Below are positions 35,767 to 43,945 of a stretch of DNA of 64,000 bases, in pieces. The stretch lies in assembly GCF_046115515.1 (NCBI RefSeq), contig NZ_CP175953.1. The stretch is one strand, 5' to 3'. This DNA comes from Gracilimonas sp017641085 (GTDB lineage: Bacteria; Bacteroidota; Rhodothermia; Balneolales; Balneolaceae). Below the pieces are notes generated by a model. It made no database searches. It was given only the letters and a program-made list of their open reading frames with translations, and was not told the origin of the DNA. The position numbers and the translations under genes are program-made. Numbering within the stretch: the stretch's first letter is position 1; every line of letters begins with the position of its first letter.

Positions 35767-36165
35767 CTACCAGGCAGTTGCCCCAAATTGAATGGGCGGC
35801 AGAATCATGTCGTTACCTGATAATCTGAGTGAGCGCGGCCGTGGCTCCTTATATTTTTTTGATTGTGTATCAAGAACAAAATTATAGGATATCTGATCTC
35901 CATCCAGGTAGCGTTTAAATGTTACCTCGGCGGTAAAAATGCTGTCGATGGGTTCCTCATCCCGAAGATAAATTTCATTGATCTCATTCAGGGGACGAAC
36001 ATCCCCAACAAGAATTACCTTATCTGTTGAAGGGATGAAGAGGCTGTCCTGCAGAGCTCTTTTCATATCAAGATTGAAGGTAACGGTAGTTTGAGCAGCT
36101 GCTGATACATAACCTGTGATGGTGAGCAGCAGAATAACGGTGAATTTGATGATGTATTTATACAT
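35767..36165 (-). CDS. Small secreted protein, possible carbohydrate-binding-like fold
   Basis: A 132-residue exported protein (signal peptide about 1-24, ending SAAAQ). The remainder starts TTVTFNLDMKRAL and contains STDKVILVGDVRPLN. This resembles the start of CBM20/48-like or type IX cargo domains (V-F-x-V-D-M...GDxVYVVGD), but the similarity is weak. It is the last gene of the pilin-like operon, 28 bases behind the PilX-like gene and just before a terminator. An ATG at 36207 would add 14 residues ahead of the signal peptide and overlap the upstream gene. Function unknown. Confidence 0.6.
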   Translation of the reverse strand: MYKYIIKFTVILLLTITGYVSAAAQTTVTFNLDMKRALQDSLFIPSTDKVILVGDVRPLNEINEIYLRDEEPIDSIFTAEVTFKRYLDGDQISYNFVLDTQSKKYKEPRPRSLRLSGNDMILPPIQFGATAW

Positions 36166-36193
36166 GAAAGTAGGTTTTATTAGATAAGAGAGT

Positions 36194-37489
36194 TTAGTTT
36201 TTAACAATTACGCGGTCTTTCCAGGAAAGAATGGAGAACACACTTTCACGCGGGAAGTACGGAGGGATTGAGTACCGGAGCCGGGTGTCATACTCATAGT
36301 TTTTTGAAAATCCGGTGTCTCCAAAGAATCCACCGAAAGTACCAACCGGTCCCCTGTTCTTTTGAATGATGCCGCCCAGTAAGTTTATTTTTCCGCGATA
36401 GCCTCCCGAGCTGTAATTTTCAACCCGGAATGAAGTACCCATCGCCATGATGGAAGCGTGAAGGTTTACATCAGCGGAGCCCTTATAGGTATGCGCGTTT
36501 TTGTCGAGAATCACATCTTTTTCACTCACCAGTCCAAGCAGGTCAGCAGACACCTCATTGTTTCGCGGGTCGTCGAAATATTCCAGATCGCCCATAATTT
36601 CAATGTCGTCTTCTGAGTGCAGGGTTAACGGACCGGAAACAGTGCCTTTGACCGATGCTTTTTTGGTAGTGGAAATAATCCCGTTGTGTTCGGTTGCAGC
36701 ATATTCCTCAGCCGGCAGCCAAACTTCCGCAGCCTCATCATATTCCGAAATAGAAACGGAGCCGTCATCCTGAAAGGTCACGTCAATTTGATTGGTAAAA
36801 GTTAAGCCGGTTGCCGTGGCTGCACTCTTCAGGTCATTAATTTGGGTTTGGGTAGGTAAAGGGCGTTCCGGAGAGTTAAAATCAGTAGTACTCCGGAAGT
36901 CAGGGTTATCGCCAAACAAATTTCGGCTTTGCCAGTTGTTAGGGCTGGAAACATGTCCATAAAAGGTAGGTGTTCCAGATATTCTGAATGTGCCATTCGT
37001 GTGAATGGGGCCGGAGATGACATCCGAGGAGTAGAAGTAAATTTCTGAGTTACCCAGCAGGCTGCTTCGCTCTTCATCCGAGAAATAGGAGTATTTGGAA
37101 TAAGAATCCCGGCGCATCATCACCTCAATAACCGCGGTGTAATCTCCATAGGTGGCTTCGCTGTACAGCAGCACTTTATACTCATCCCAGCCGCCCTGAC
37201 CTACCGATATTCCTTCGGGATAGGAGGAGCTTTGTGAATCGTAAAGTTCGAGAGAAGCTGTTCCGGGGAGTGCGCTTACATCCGAAATCTCTCCATCCCA
37301 TTCATTATCGATGGTGATTTTTTCTATGGCCATCTTGATCATGCTGACGGCTGAATTTTTGGCTTGTGCCTCGCTGATGTTCTGTGCAGATTTCTGCGGC
37401 AGCATCATAGCCCGGCGATTATTCGAGTTTGTAATAACGCCGGCAATAATCATAAATCCGGCCACTAAAATTAACATGGATCGTCCCAT
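36194..37489 (-). CDS. PilX-like protein with DUF4900-type repeat region
   Basis: A 431-residue protein with one N-terminal membrane helix (SMLILVAGFMIIAGVI) and then an amphipathic helix with the pattern AQNISEAQAKNSAVSMIKMA, as in PilX-type minor pilins. The middle contains SGPIHTNGTFRISGTPTFYG and IEIMGDLEYFD, resembling DUF4900, a beta-helical domain found in PilX-like proteins. A conserved prepilin peptidase motif (G/A-F-T-L-x-E) is not visible, although the N-terminus MGRSMLIL is close in shape. It starts 12 bases after the PilW-like gene. Function unknown, possibly part of a surface filament tip. Confidence 0.65.
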   Translation of the reverse strand: MGRSMLILVAGFMIIAGVITNSNNRRAMMLPQKSAQNISEAQAKNSAVSMIKMAIEKITIDNEWDGEISDVSALPGTASLELYDSQSSSYPEGISVGQGGWDEYKVLLYSEATYGDYTAVIEVMMRRDSYSKYSYFSDEERSSLLGNSEIYFYSSDVISGPIHTNGTFRISGTPTFYGHVSSPNNWQSRNLFGDNPDFRSTTDFNSPERPLPTQTQINDLKSAATATGLTFTNQIDVTFQDDGSVSISEYDEAAEVWLPAEEYAATEHNGIISTTKKASVKGTVSGPLTLHSEDDIEIMGDLEYFDDPRNNEVSADLLGLVSEKDVILDKNAHTYKGSADVNLHASIMAMGTSFRVENYSSGGYRGKINLLGGIIQKNRGPVGTFGGFFGDTGFSKNYEYDTRLRYSIPPYFPRESVFSILSWKDRVIVKN

Positions 37490-37501
37490 AACAGCAGGTT
37501 C

Positions 37502-38101
37502 TTAAAAAGTTAAATTGTTTGGTACAATGGTTCGGTTCCACACCGAGCGGTAATATTTTTCAGACCCTTTGGTGCTGACGTAGTAGGAGTTTTTTGACTC
37601 GTGCACCAGCTCGATGGAAACCTGTTTTACAAGTTCGGGGTCATTGGTTTCGCTCCCGTTGGCATCCAGGTATTTAAATTCCAGGTGAGTGACGTAAAAG
37701 GTCAGGTCTTCACTGTCTCCGCTAAAAAAAGGATCGGGGTCAAAGGTGCGGGTCAGGATATAGTCGTTCGGGTTGTCTGTGGAAGTAGCTTTGTTTGATG
37801 TCAGCTTCCACTCCACGGTGTTGTATTCAGCAACGGTTCCGCTTCCATCTTCATCATAAATGTCGCCCTTAAATTTGAACTCGCCATCTTTCATGGTAAG
37901 GATATTGTCGGCCGTGCCGGTGTTGTAGCCCAGGCGGTTGATATCATTCTGAAGGATTTCAACGATGGTATCGAAGGAGTTTTCAGTAATAACCCCCGTG
38001 GTGGTTTCAACAGCTGAGTTGAAAACAAAATTATTGAAGGCCAGCAAAGTGAGCAGAAACAGGCCGCCGATTACGAAGCTTGTGAAGATATTCAAATTCA
38101 T
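37502..38101 (-). CDS. PilW-like protein
   Basis: A 199-residue protein with an N-terminal membrane helix (IFTSFVIGGLFLLTLLAF) and next the segment FDTIVEILQNDINRLGYNTG. This strongly recalls the L-x-x-D-I-R-x-A-G-Y signature of PilW-type minor pilins. The rest is beta-rich. No GFTLIE-type cleavage site is present. It overlaps the PilV-like gene by 4 bases (ATGA-type) and is followed after 12 bases by the PilX-like gene. Assignment to PilW is by shape and motif, not by confirmed homology. Confidence 0.6.
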   Translation of the reverse strand: MNLNIFTSFVIGGLFLLTLLAFNNFVFNSAVETTTGVITENSFDTIVEILQNDINRLGYNTGTADNILTMKDGEFKFKGDIYDEDGSGTVAEYNTVEWKLTSNKATSTDNPNDYILTRTFDPDPFFSGDSEDLTFYVTHLEFKYLDANGSETNDPELVKQVSIELVHESKNSYYVSTKGSEKYYRSVWNRTIVPNNLTF

Positions 38102-38526
38102 TTTTCAAAGGATTTAATGAATAAGAGAGTAGCTTCAGACTTATAGTCTTTAACGGTGTTGGTTACCGTTACGGTAACCAGGTATCGGTTAAGCAGCGGA
38201 TCAGGTTCCTGAATAAGTTCGGAAGTTGCCTCTACCCGAAAGGTTTCTTCGTACTGGTTATCCGAACCATAAACATTGGTTTTGTTTTTGGGATAACCAG
38301 CGAACATATAGTTGCTGCTCCCTTCTTTTAAATAATCCTCTTTGTCGCGGCTCAGCAGTTTAACCTGTTCAATTTCATCCTGGGCGAGGGCAATAGATCT
38401 GTTTTCAGTACCCGCGGTAACCATGCTTTCGGAAGCTGCCAAAAAGCTTTTGGAAATATTGGTGGACATCAAAGAAAAAAGCAGCATGGCTGCCATCAGG
38501 TAAATAATATCGGAATAGTCGGTCAT
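38098..38526 (-). CDS. PilV-like protein
   Basis: A 142-residue protein with an N-terminal hydrophobic helix (IIYLMAAMLLFSLM, about 7-20). The helix then continues into AESMVTAGTENRSIALAQDEIEQVK, in line with the long alpha-1 helix of PilV-type minor pilins (A-x-x-x-A-x-x-I). The C-terminal part is beta-rich (FRVEATSEL, YLVTVTVTNTV), ending on LFIKSFEK. It is the first of the three overlapping or nearly touching pilin-like genes. Its first residues MTDYSD do not resemble a prepilin leader. Confidence 0.55.
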   Translation of the reverse strand: MTDYSDIIYLMAAMLLFSLMSTNISKSFLAASESMVTAGTENRSIALAQDEIEQVKLLSRDKEDYLKEGSSNYMFAGYPKNKTNVYGSDNQYEETFRVEATSELIQEPDPLLNRYLVTVTVTNTVKDYKSEATLLFIKSFEK

Positions 38527-38613
38527 AAGTATAGCTTCAGTTTGTTTGGCTATACATACGACGGTGGTTATGTGGGGGATTGCCGGGAAAGGGTTAGTTT
38601 TTCTTAATGTATG

Positions 38614-39261
38614 CTACAAGTAAAAAATCTCGTCCAGCTCAAAGATATGATATCCCTTGGGGCATTTATGCAGCGAGTTGATCATCCCTTCAGCTACCTT
38701 TCCCGCAAAGATAGGCCGGTACTTTTTGAGTCCAGGAATTTTGGTGAAGAGTTTTGCCATATATATACCGATGGTTTCCCCTACTCTGTTTTCACTTCGG
38801 TCGCCATCCAGAAAAGAAGGCCGAAGAATGGTGATAACCTCAAAAGGCAGCTCTTTCACGGCTTCATCAAGTTCACCCTTAAGCTTGGTATAAAAAGCAC
38901 GGGACTGAGCATTTGCTCCCGCCGAGGAAACCAATGAAAACTTATCTACGTCGTTTTCAGCTGCCGATTTAGCTGTTTCATATTGATAGGTGAAATCGAT
39001 AGTGTATTGCTTTTCCTGGCTGCCGGCTTTTTTGATGGTAGTACCCAATGCAGAATACAGCTCGTCTCCGGTTAGCCGGTGTTTCCATTCCTCCATGTTG
39101 TCGAAATCAACAATATGCTCTTCCAGTTTGGAATGCTCAACGCTTGTATTTCGCCGGTGAAACACTTTCACGGTTTCGTAGCGATCATCTTCCAAAAGCT
39201 GCTTCAAAATATGAGAACCTACCAGACCGGTAGCACCAATAACGATCGCTGTTTTATTCAT
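38614..39261 (-). CDS. NAD(P)-binding oxidoreductase, HTATIP2/YwnB-like
   Basis: A 215-residue atypical short-chain dehydrogenase. The N-terminal dinucleotide-binding motif is VIGATGLVGSHIL. The middle has ALGTTIKKAGS and LVSSAGANAQSRAFYTKLKGELDE, with the Y-x-x-x-K pattern. ITILRPSFLDGDR is typical of the HTATIP2/TIP30-type NmrA-like group. I chose the ATG at 39261, which overlaps the upstream peptidase-like stop as ATGA. The substrate is unknown. It may form part of a run ending in the pilin-like operon 87 bases downstream. Confidence 0.85.
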   Translation of the reverse strand: MNKTAIVIGATGLVGSHILKQLLEDDRYETVKVFHRRNTSVEHSKLEEHIVDFDNMEEWKHRLTGDELYSALGTTIKKAGSQEKQYTIDFTYQYETAKSAAENDVDKFSLVSSAGANAQSRAFYTKLKGELDEAVKELPFEVITILRPSFLDGDRSENRVGETIGIYMAKLFTKIPGLKKYRPIFAGKVAEGMINSLHKCPKGYHIFELDEIFYL

Positions 39262-40193
39262 CGGTTTCTTTTCTTCCACCTTCGTCGTTCAAACCATCCC
39301 ATTTCCTGGGTGATGATATCTACCGGATGTACGGCCCTGTAAATATGATCGGGCTTAAGTTTAGCATTTTTTTCAACCGAAGTACGAAACCGGGGAACGG
39401 CATAATTCCAGTATTTATCGTCAGAACCGCTCCTGTAATCATCGTTTTTGTAGGCAAGGGTGAACCGGAAACCGATTTCAGTTTCGTCTTCTTTCGACGC
39501 TACAATCCCGATCGGATCTCCTGCAACTACCTCATCTCCTTTTTGCACAAGAATGCCGCCTTTCTTTAAGTGAGAGTAGGAACCGAAGGTGCAGTCTTCA
39601 TGGACAATTTGTACATAGTTATAATTTGAAGTGAAGTAATTTTCTGTCTCAGAGTCATCGTTGTCAACTTCAATATCAGTGATAACTCCGCCCCTGCTTG
39701 CATAAACGGTGTCTCCGGCTTCGGCCCTGAAACCGAGCGCATAGAAATCATCGGGAGTTTCTTTATCAAACAATTCACCAATATGGCTGAGTCCGAATAT
39801 TTCAGTGGCTTTTCCTGTAGCAACGGGGAGTAAATACTCCAGCTCATCCGGTTCTGTATCCAGGCATCCGATATTATAAGAGTAGGTGTATGAAAACCTT
39901 ACATAAGAATCAGACAATCCTGATTTTTTGATCTCAAGAAGGCGTGTCTTTCCAAAGCGCGCTGTTTTTTTATAGGGATTTGGATTGGGAGGCATGGCGT
40001 TACTTACCGACGAGAAATCAAGGCTTACGGTATATGGAGTCAGCGACTTGTTCTTAGCATAAAAAGTGGGCTCACCTTCATCGTTATACTCCACTTCGAT
40101 GGTAATAGGCAAGTCCGCATATTGAGCGAAGACATTGGAAAAGGTAAGCGCAAAAAAAAGGAGAACTAAACCGCTGAACTTGGATGCAGGCAT
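39258..40193 (-). CDS. Secreted M23-like protein lacking most zinc ligands
   Basis: A 311-residue exported protein (signal peptide about 1-23, ending NVFAQ). The C-terminal half has the M23/LytM scaffold: GDTVYASRGGVITDIE, YSHLKKGGILVQKGDEVVAG and PIGIVAS. Of the four usual ligands, HxxxD is replaced (FYALGF) and the terminal HLHF is replaced by GFRFTL; only the SHL histidine remains. It therefore probably does not cut peptidoglycan, and may instead bind glycan or regulate an active amidase, as EnvC-type proteins do. It is coupled by a 4-base overlap to the downstream oxidoreductase. Confidence 0.8.
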   Translation of the reverse strand: MPASKFSGLVLLFFALTFSNVFAQYADLPITIEVEYNDEGEPTFYAKNKSLTPYTVSLDFSSVSNAMPPNPNPYKKTARFGKTRLLEIKKSGLSDSYVRFSYTYSYNIGCLDTEPDELEYLLPVATGKATEIFGLSHIGELFDKETPDDFYALGFRAEAGDTVYASRGGVITDIEVDNDDSETENYFTSNYNYVQIVHEDCTFGSYSHLKKGGILVQKGDEVVAGDPIGIVASKEDETEIGFRFTLAYKNDDYRSGSDDKYWNYAVPRFRTSVEKNAKLKPDHIYRAVHPVDIITQEMGWFERRRWKKRNR

Positions 40194-40277
40194 GGGTACA
40201 ATTAAATGATCTTATTAAAATTTACCTGAGTAGGGTAATTAATTTAAAAATAAGAAGGTAGTGCTAATTAAGATTAA

Positions 40278-41486
40278 TCATTCAACAGCTTCTAACACAC
40301 GTTTTACAACCCCATCCATAGCGCTTCCTTTAATCCATCGTGCGACAATAACCAGATCATTTTCCTGATCTACATAGACCATGTTTGTGCCGGCGCCAAG
40401 GTGAAAGAAAGCGGTAGTTGGGGCACTTGGAAGCCGGTCTTTATTCACATTTAAGAACCAGTTCATAAAGCCATAATTAGAATTGGCTTCGGTAGGAGTT
40501 TGGGCCATTTTATTCCATTCTTCAGAAATAATCTGTTCATCTTTCCATCGGCCGTTCCTTAATGTTAACAGTCCAAACCGGGCCTGGTCTCGGGCGCTGA
40601 TAAACATGCCTCCGCCCCAATGCCCTCCACCGCTTACGGCTTGCATTTGTTGTCCGTCTATAATTACCCATGAGTTTTCATATCCCATCCAGCGCCAGGT
40701 AGGAGATGCTCCGATTTTATCCATAACCTCTTCACGAAGCACTTTAGGTAGCGGCTCTCTTAGCACATTCATTGCGGCAAGAGCCAGCAGGTTCACGCGA
40801 TCATCATTGTATTCCCATTCGGTTCCGGGTTCATGCCGCTCGCGGGTCATCCACTCCGATCGATCGCCGGATGGTCGGTCGGCCCAGTCAGGTTTGCCCC
40901 ACAGGGTTCCTTCCCAATCAGAAGTTTGACGTAACAGGTGGTTCCAGGTGATTTTGGAGTTATGTTCTCCTTTGAATGGTTCAAACACTTTTGGCTCTTT
41001 AAACCGGTCGGCTTTGTTTTGGTTGTTATCCCACTCCATGAAATAAATCGGAGCCATGTAAGCCTCTACTTTGTCGTTTACATCCCGGATTAAGCCGCGA
41101 TCATAGGCAACCCCAACGGTGGTGGTTAAGAAGCTTTTGGTGACGCTGTGCGTCATATCAACCCGGAACGGTTCACCCCATTCTGCAATGATGTACCCGT
41201 CTTTTACAATAATACCGGTTTGTTCGCCGCGGTCTTTAAACGGCCCGATTCCATCCCCAAACGGCTCACGACCAAAAGTGCCGTAATGGTTTTCTTCCAT
41301 GCTGCGGGGATTATCGGTCTCTTCGGCCAGGGCATATTCAATGGCTGCCTGAATTTTTTCAGCATTCATGCCCACTTCTTCCGGTGATTTTTTCTCCCAA
41401 TCACCCCAGCTTCCGGGATAATAGCTTTGGGCTTGCAGGGTTGAAGTGGAGACAAAGAACAGGACAAACAGTAATAACCGGCGCAT
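40278..41486 (-). CDS. Serine hydrolase, beta-lactamase class C fold (second)
   Basis: A 402-residue secreted protein (signal peptide ending TLQAQ). Active-site motifs: THSVTKSFLTT (SxxK), WEYNDDRVNLLA (Y-x-N/D-type) and HLGAGTNMVY in place of H-S/T-G. WRWMGYENSW and the aromatic WGGGMFISARDQARFGLL are typical of esterase/6-aminohexanoate hydrolase-like members. Not closely similar to the hydrolase at 33240. It lies 94 bases behind the ArsR gene, on the same strand. Confidence 0.88.
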   Translation of the reverse strand: MRRLLLFVLFFVSTSTLQAQSYYPGSWGDWEKKSPEEVGMNAEKIQAAIEYALAEETDNPRSMEENHYGTFGREPFGDGIGPFKDRGEQTGIIVKDGYIIAEWGEPFRVDMTHSVTKSFLTTTVGVAYDRGLIRDVNDKVEAYMAPIYFMEWDNNQNKADRFKEPKVFEPFKGEHNSKITWNHLLRQTSDWEGTLWGKPDWADRPSGDRSEWMTRERHEPGTEWEYNDDRVNLLALAAMNVLREPLPKVLREEVMDKIGASPTWRWMGYENSWVIIDGQQMQAVSGGGHWGGGMFISARDQARFGLLTLRNGRWKDEQIISEEWNKMAQTPTEANSNYGFMNWFLNVNKDRLPSAPTTAFFHLGAGTNMVYVDQENDLVIVARWIKGSAMDGVVKRVLEAVE

Positions 41487-41579
41487 AGATTTCTATTGAG
41501 TTAGATAATGATCGAATCTACAAAAATGATTTCTAATCCCAAGTTAAAGTCTGTTTGCAGCGGGGAAAGTCAATTATGG

Positions 41580-41873
41580 CTATGAGTCGCTGATCTTCTT
41601 TCTCCAGAAGTCGGTAAAGAAGCTAAGCCATCGCTGTACTTCCAGAAATCCATCGGTGTGTAAAGAACAGTGACGTTCCCTTCCCTTATTTGTGATAGTG
41701 ATAAAGCCGTTATCGTGAAGGATATTTACATGCTTGGAAATGGCGGGTCTGCTGATGTCAAAATTTTCGGCTAAAGAGTTTATCGTATGTGTTTCCCGGG
41801 TTAGCATTTCAAGAATTTTTCTTCGACTTGGGTCGGCTATTACCTGGAAAACATCTAAATCCGGAATATTCAT
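41580..41873 (-). CDS. ArsR-family winged-helix transcriptional regulator
   Basis: A 97-residue DNA-binding protein of the ArsR/SmtB fold: DPSRRKILEMLTRETHTINSLAENF, a recognition helix SRPAISKHVNIL, then the wing FITITNKGRERHCSL. No metal-binding cysteine pair is present, so it probably senses something other than As/Cd. A start at 41873 has GGGGAT eight bases before it on the minus strand; an alternative start at 41885 adds four residues. Upstream at 41917 and 41945 are two matching palindromes that look like its own operators. Confidence 0.9.
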   Translation of the reverse strand: MNIPDLDVFQVIADPSRRKILEMLTRETHTINSLAENFDISRPAISKHVNILHDNGFITITNKGRERHCSLHTDGFLEVQRWLSFFTDFWRKKISDS

Positions 41874-41916
41874 AAGTATCCCCATTGGGTGTTAAAGGCT
41901 GTTTATGGAATAACAG

Positions 41917-41932
41917 GTAACTCAAAAGTTAC
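41917..41932. promoter_or_regulatory. Candidate ArsR operator 1
   Basis: GTAACT-CAAA-AGTTAC is a perfect 16-nt palindrome, 44 bases upstream of the ArsR start codon. Together with the copy at 41945 it suggests cooperative autoregulation. Confidence 0.7.
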
Positions 41933-41944
41933 TTTAATATATAT

Positions 41945-41960
41945 GTAACTTATAAATTAC
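41945..41960. promoter_or_regulatory. Candidate ArsR operator 2
   Basis: GTAACT-TATA-AATTAC is the same palindrome with one mismatch. Its centre is 28 bp from that of the first copy, close to three helical turns. Confidence 0.65.
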
Positions 41961-42005
41961 ACAAAATTAAAGTCGGTTTTAAATCCTCAGGTTGGTGACT
42001 GGTAA

Positions 42006-42377
42006 TTAATCCAGGTCCTGAACAAAGATAATTGCATTATGAGCCGGGGAGTAGAAGCCAAATTCATTGGTTCCCCATGGAGTGTTATCTCTTCGCTTGA
42101 TGTCGAAACCTTGTTCTCTGAACTCTGACTCCAGGGCATCTAAATCATTTACCCAAATTTTGATTTGTTGGGCGGCATCTTTCGCGGGCATGTCCTTTTC
42201 AAATTGAAACTGAAGATGGACATTCTGCCCATCCCGGTGAAGAACGGCATAGTCTAATTTGTCGGAATAATTCAGAGAATCGTAAACGTTTTTAAATCCC
42301 AGCCGCTCAAAAAATTCAATTTCAGCTTTCACGTCATTGGCAGGAAGAACCGGAGATATATTCAGAAAGTTTTTCAT
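42006..42377 (-). CDS. VOC-superfamily (bleomycin-resistance-type) protein
   Basis: A 123-residue protein of the glyoxalase/bleomycin-resistance/dioxygenase fold. The pattern is ISPVLPANDVKAEIEFFERLGF, then LDYAVLHRDGQNVHLQF, and a C-terminal TPWGTNEFGFYSPAHNAIIF. This resembles the small BRP group more than glyoxalase I. The metal or ligand site is not clearly formed. Substrate unknown. Its start overlaps the preceding MBL lipoprotein stop by 4 bases. Confidence 0.85.
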   Translation of the reverse strand: MKNFLNISPVLPANDVKAEIEFFERLGFKNVYDSLNYSDKLDYAVLHRDGQNVHLQFQFEKDMPAKDAAQQIKIWVNDLDALESEFREQGFDIKRRDNTPWGTNEFGFYSPAHNAIIFVQDLD

Positions 42378-43306
42378 AGCCGGAGGGTTAATCCTTCTGA
42401 AGCAACTTTGAATCCCAGCTTTTCTACTTTCCTGCGCTCGGGGCTATCCAGAATAAGCGGATTTGTATGATTAAAATGAATGAACATCACTTTGGCTTTT
42501 TCGGATTCGGGCAGGTCTTTGAAAAGCTCAATGCTTTCCTCTACATAAGGGTGCGGGATTTCACTCATATCCCGGCCAGGTAGTTCTGCAGAATCATAGA
42601 AAGTACCATCAAGTAGAGCGAGATCCACATCGGCAATTTCTTCGATGATGTTCTTTTCCCAAATATGCCATTTATTAATATCCGGAATGAATAGCACATC
42701 CTTATTTGGGGAACTGATTCTATAGCCAACTGTTTCAGAGTACTCATCCCGGTGAGGAACTAAAAACGGAGTTACGGACAGGTTTGGAGTTAGTCGGATG
42801 GTAGAATCAGAGCGAAGTTGTTGGAATGAGATATTATCCATGGTAACCAGTTGGCTCCAAGGTCCGTTGGCTTGCAGGTAGGATTTCATCCGTGGCATAG
42901 TATAAACCGGCACTTCTGATGCACCCATCACCTCATGACCGAGATACATCAACCCGGTATAGTGACCAATGTGCGCATGAGTTAAAAACACACCGGAAAG
43001 ATCTTCATTGGCGCTAGTTTTTTTAAGCTGATGCAGCTGAGCGGTGAAATCAGGAGTGGCCTCAAACATCCAGTTTTGGCCGGTGGATTGATCGGTTAAT
43101 CCAAGACTTACAACAAGCCGCTTCTTTACCTCTCCTTTCCAAAATTGTTGGCAATGCTCTTTTTGGCAATCAGCCTGCGGGAAACCGGCATCCTGTGCAA
43201 TGCCCAAAATGGTGATGAACTGTCCAGTCTGTTCAGTTTCATCTGGAGTGGACTTTTCGGTGCACCCGGAAATAAAAAGCAGGGATAAAAGTAAATATCT
43301 GATCAT
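42374..43306 (-). CDS. PqqB-like MBL-fold lipoprotein with altered metal motif
   Basis: A 310-residue predicted lipoprotein (LLFISGC, Cys about residue 15). The metallo-beta-lactamase fold has ITILGIAQDAGFPQADC, as in PqqB-like proteins, LTHAHIGHYTGLMYLG, FLVPHRDEYSETVGYRI, LLDGTFYD and FIHFNHTNPL. The hallmark HxHxDH reads HAHIGH, with Gly in place of Asp, which would alter the second metal site. No other PQQ-synthesis gene is near, so the PQQ role is doubtful. I chose the ATG at 43306 over one at 43339, which would hide the lipobox. Confidence 0.83.
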   Translation of the reverse strand: MIRYLLLSLLFISGCTEKSTPDETEQTGQFITILGIAQDAGFPQADCQKEHCQQFWKGEVKKRLVVSLGLTDQSTGQNWMFEATPDFTAQLHQLKKTSANEDLSGVFLTHAHIGHYTGLMYLGHEVMGASEVPVYTMPRMKSYLQANGPWSQLVTMDNISFQQLRSDSTIRLTPNLSVTPFLVPHRDEYSETVGYRISSPNKDVLFIPDINKWHIWEKNIIEEIADVDLALLDGTFYDSAELPGRDMSEIPHPYVEESIELFKDLPESEKAKVMFIHFNHTNPLILDSPERRKVEKLGFKVASEGLTLRL

Positions 43307-43419
43307 GAAGGAATGAAGCAAAAAGAGGGGTGAATTCAAAGCAACCTTTCAGCGTCCGTAGGTCCTGGAAGCGTTGCGGTGTTTGCAAAGGGATAGAGAG
43401 CTTAATTAGCCATCGAACG

Positions 43420-43445
43420 CTCCAAGGTCATCCGGCCGCTTGGAG
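43420..43445. repeat. Hairpin in the 43307-43531 spacer
   Basis: CTCCAAG (43420-43426) pairs with CTTGGAG (43439-43445) around a 12-nt loop. Just upstream is a GC-rich stretch (GGTCCTGGAAGCGTTGCGG, about 43362-43380) with similar words. The spacer lies upstream of two divergent genes. It may be a dispersed repeat; nothing coding is seen. Confidence 0.45.
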
Positions 43446-43531
43446 GATCTTGAGAGTAGCTGAAAAAAGTGAAAGTTTTCAGAAATAATTACTACACTCC
43501 CACAGTCATTTTTTGATATAACCGGATCCTT

Positions 43532-43879
43532 ATGTTGTTGATGATTTTTATTCTAATTACGGCTTTTTTGCTGAATCTCTTTTTGCCCTGGTGGAGTATC
43601 GCCATACCAGGGCTTGTATTTGGTTGGTGGTTTAATGAGAAAGCAGGTCCGTCTTTTGTATTTGGTTTCCTGGCGCTGTTCATCCTTTGGGGCGGGCAGG
43701 CTCTGTATATTCACTTTGCCAACGATGCCATACTTTCAACCCGTATTGCCGAAATGCTCCAGGTCGGCTCGCCATTGCTGGTGGTTCTGATTACCGGGAT
43801 GTTAGGAGGATTGGTAAGTGGCTTGGCAACCTTGACTGGTGCTTTGGTTCAGAATAAACCCCGGCAATTCAATTCCTGA
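43532..43879 (+). CDS. Small membrane protein, hypothetical
   Basis: A 115-residue integral membrane protein with about four hydrophobic segments: IFILITAFLLNLFL, WSIAIPGLVFGWWF, FVFGFLALFILWG, and a C-terminal LLVVLITGMLGGLVSGLATL. The last, Gly-rich helix resembles the last transmembrane segment of small channel- or DUF-type proteins. No function is assignable. The start could also be the ATG at 43541. It is 66 bases before the small lipoprotein. Confidence 0.7.
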   Translation: MLLMIFILITAFLLNLFLPWWSIAIPGLVFGWWFNEKAGPSFVFGFLALFILWGGQALYIHFANDAILSTRIAEMLQVGSPLLVVLITGMLGGLVSGLATLTGALVQNKPRQFNS

Positions 43880-43945
43880 TCGCATGTACATGTAATTTCA
43901 TCAATGCCCGAAAAGCGATATCTCTTCATAAAAAAGAGGTGCCCG

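Noticed and set aside
33240..41486. Antibiotic-resistance beta-lactamases
   Set aside because: Both proteins have the class C/serine hydrolase fold, but with variant second and third motifs; nothing indicates beta-lactam hydrolysis.
43340..43531. tRNA or other structured RNA in the spacer
   Set aside because: Only a 7-bp hairpin and repeat-like words; no cloverleaf, no T-loop or CCA-like end. No tRNA was seen anywhere in the window.
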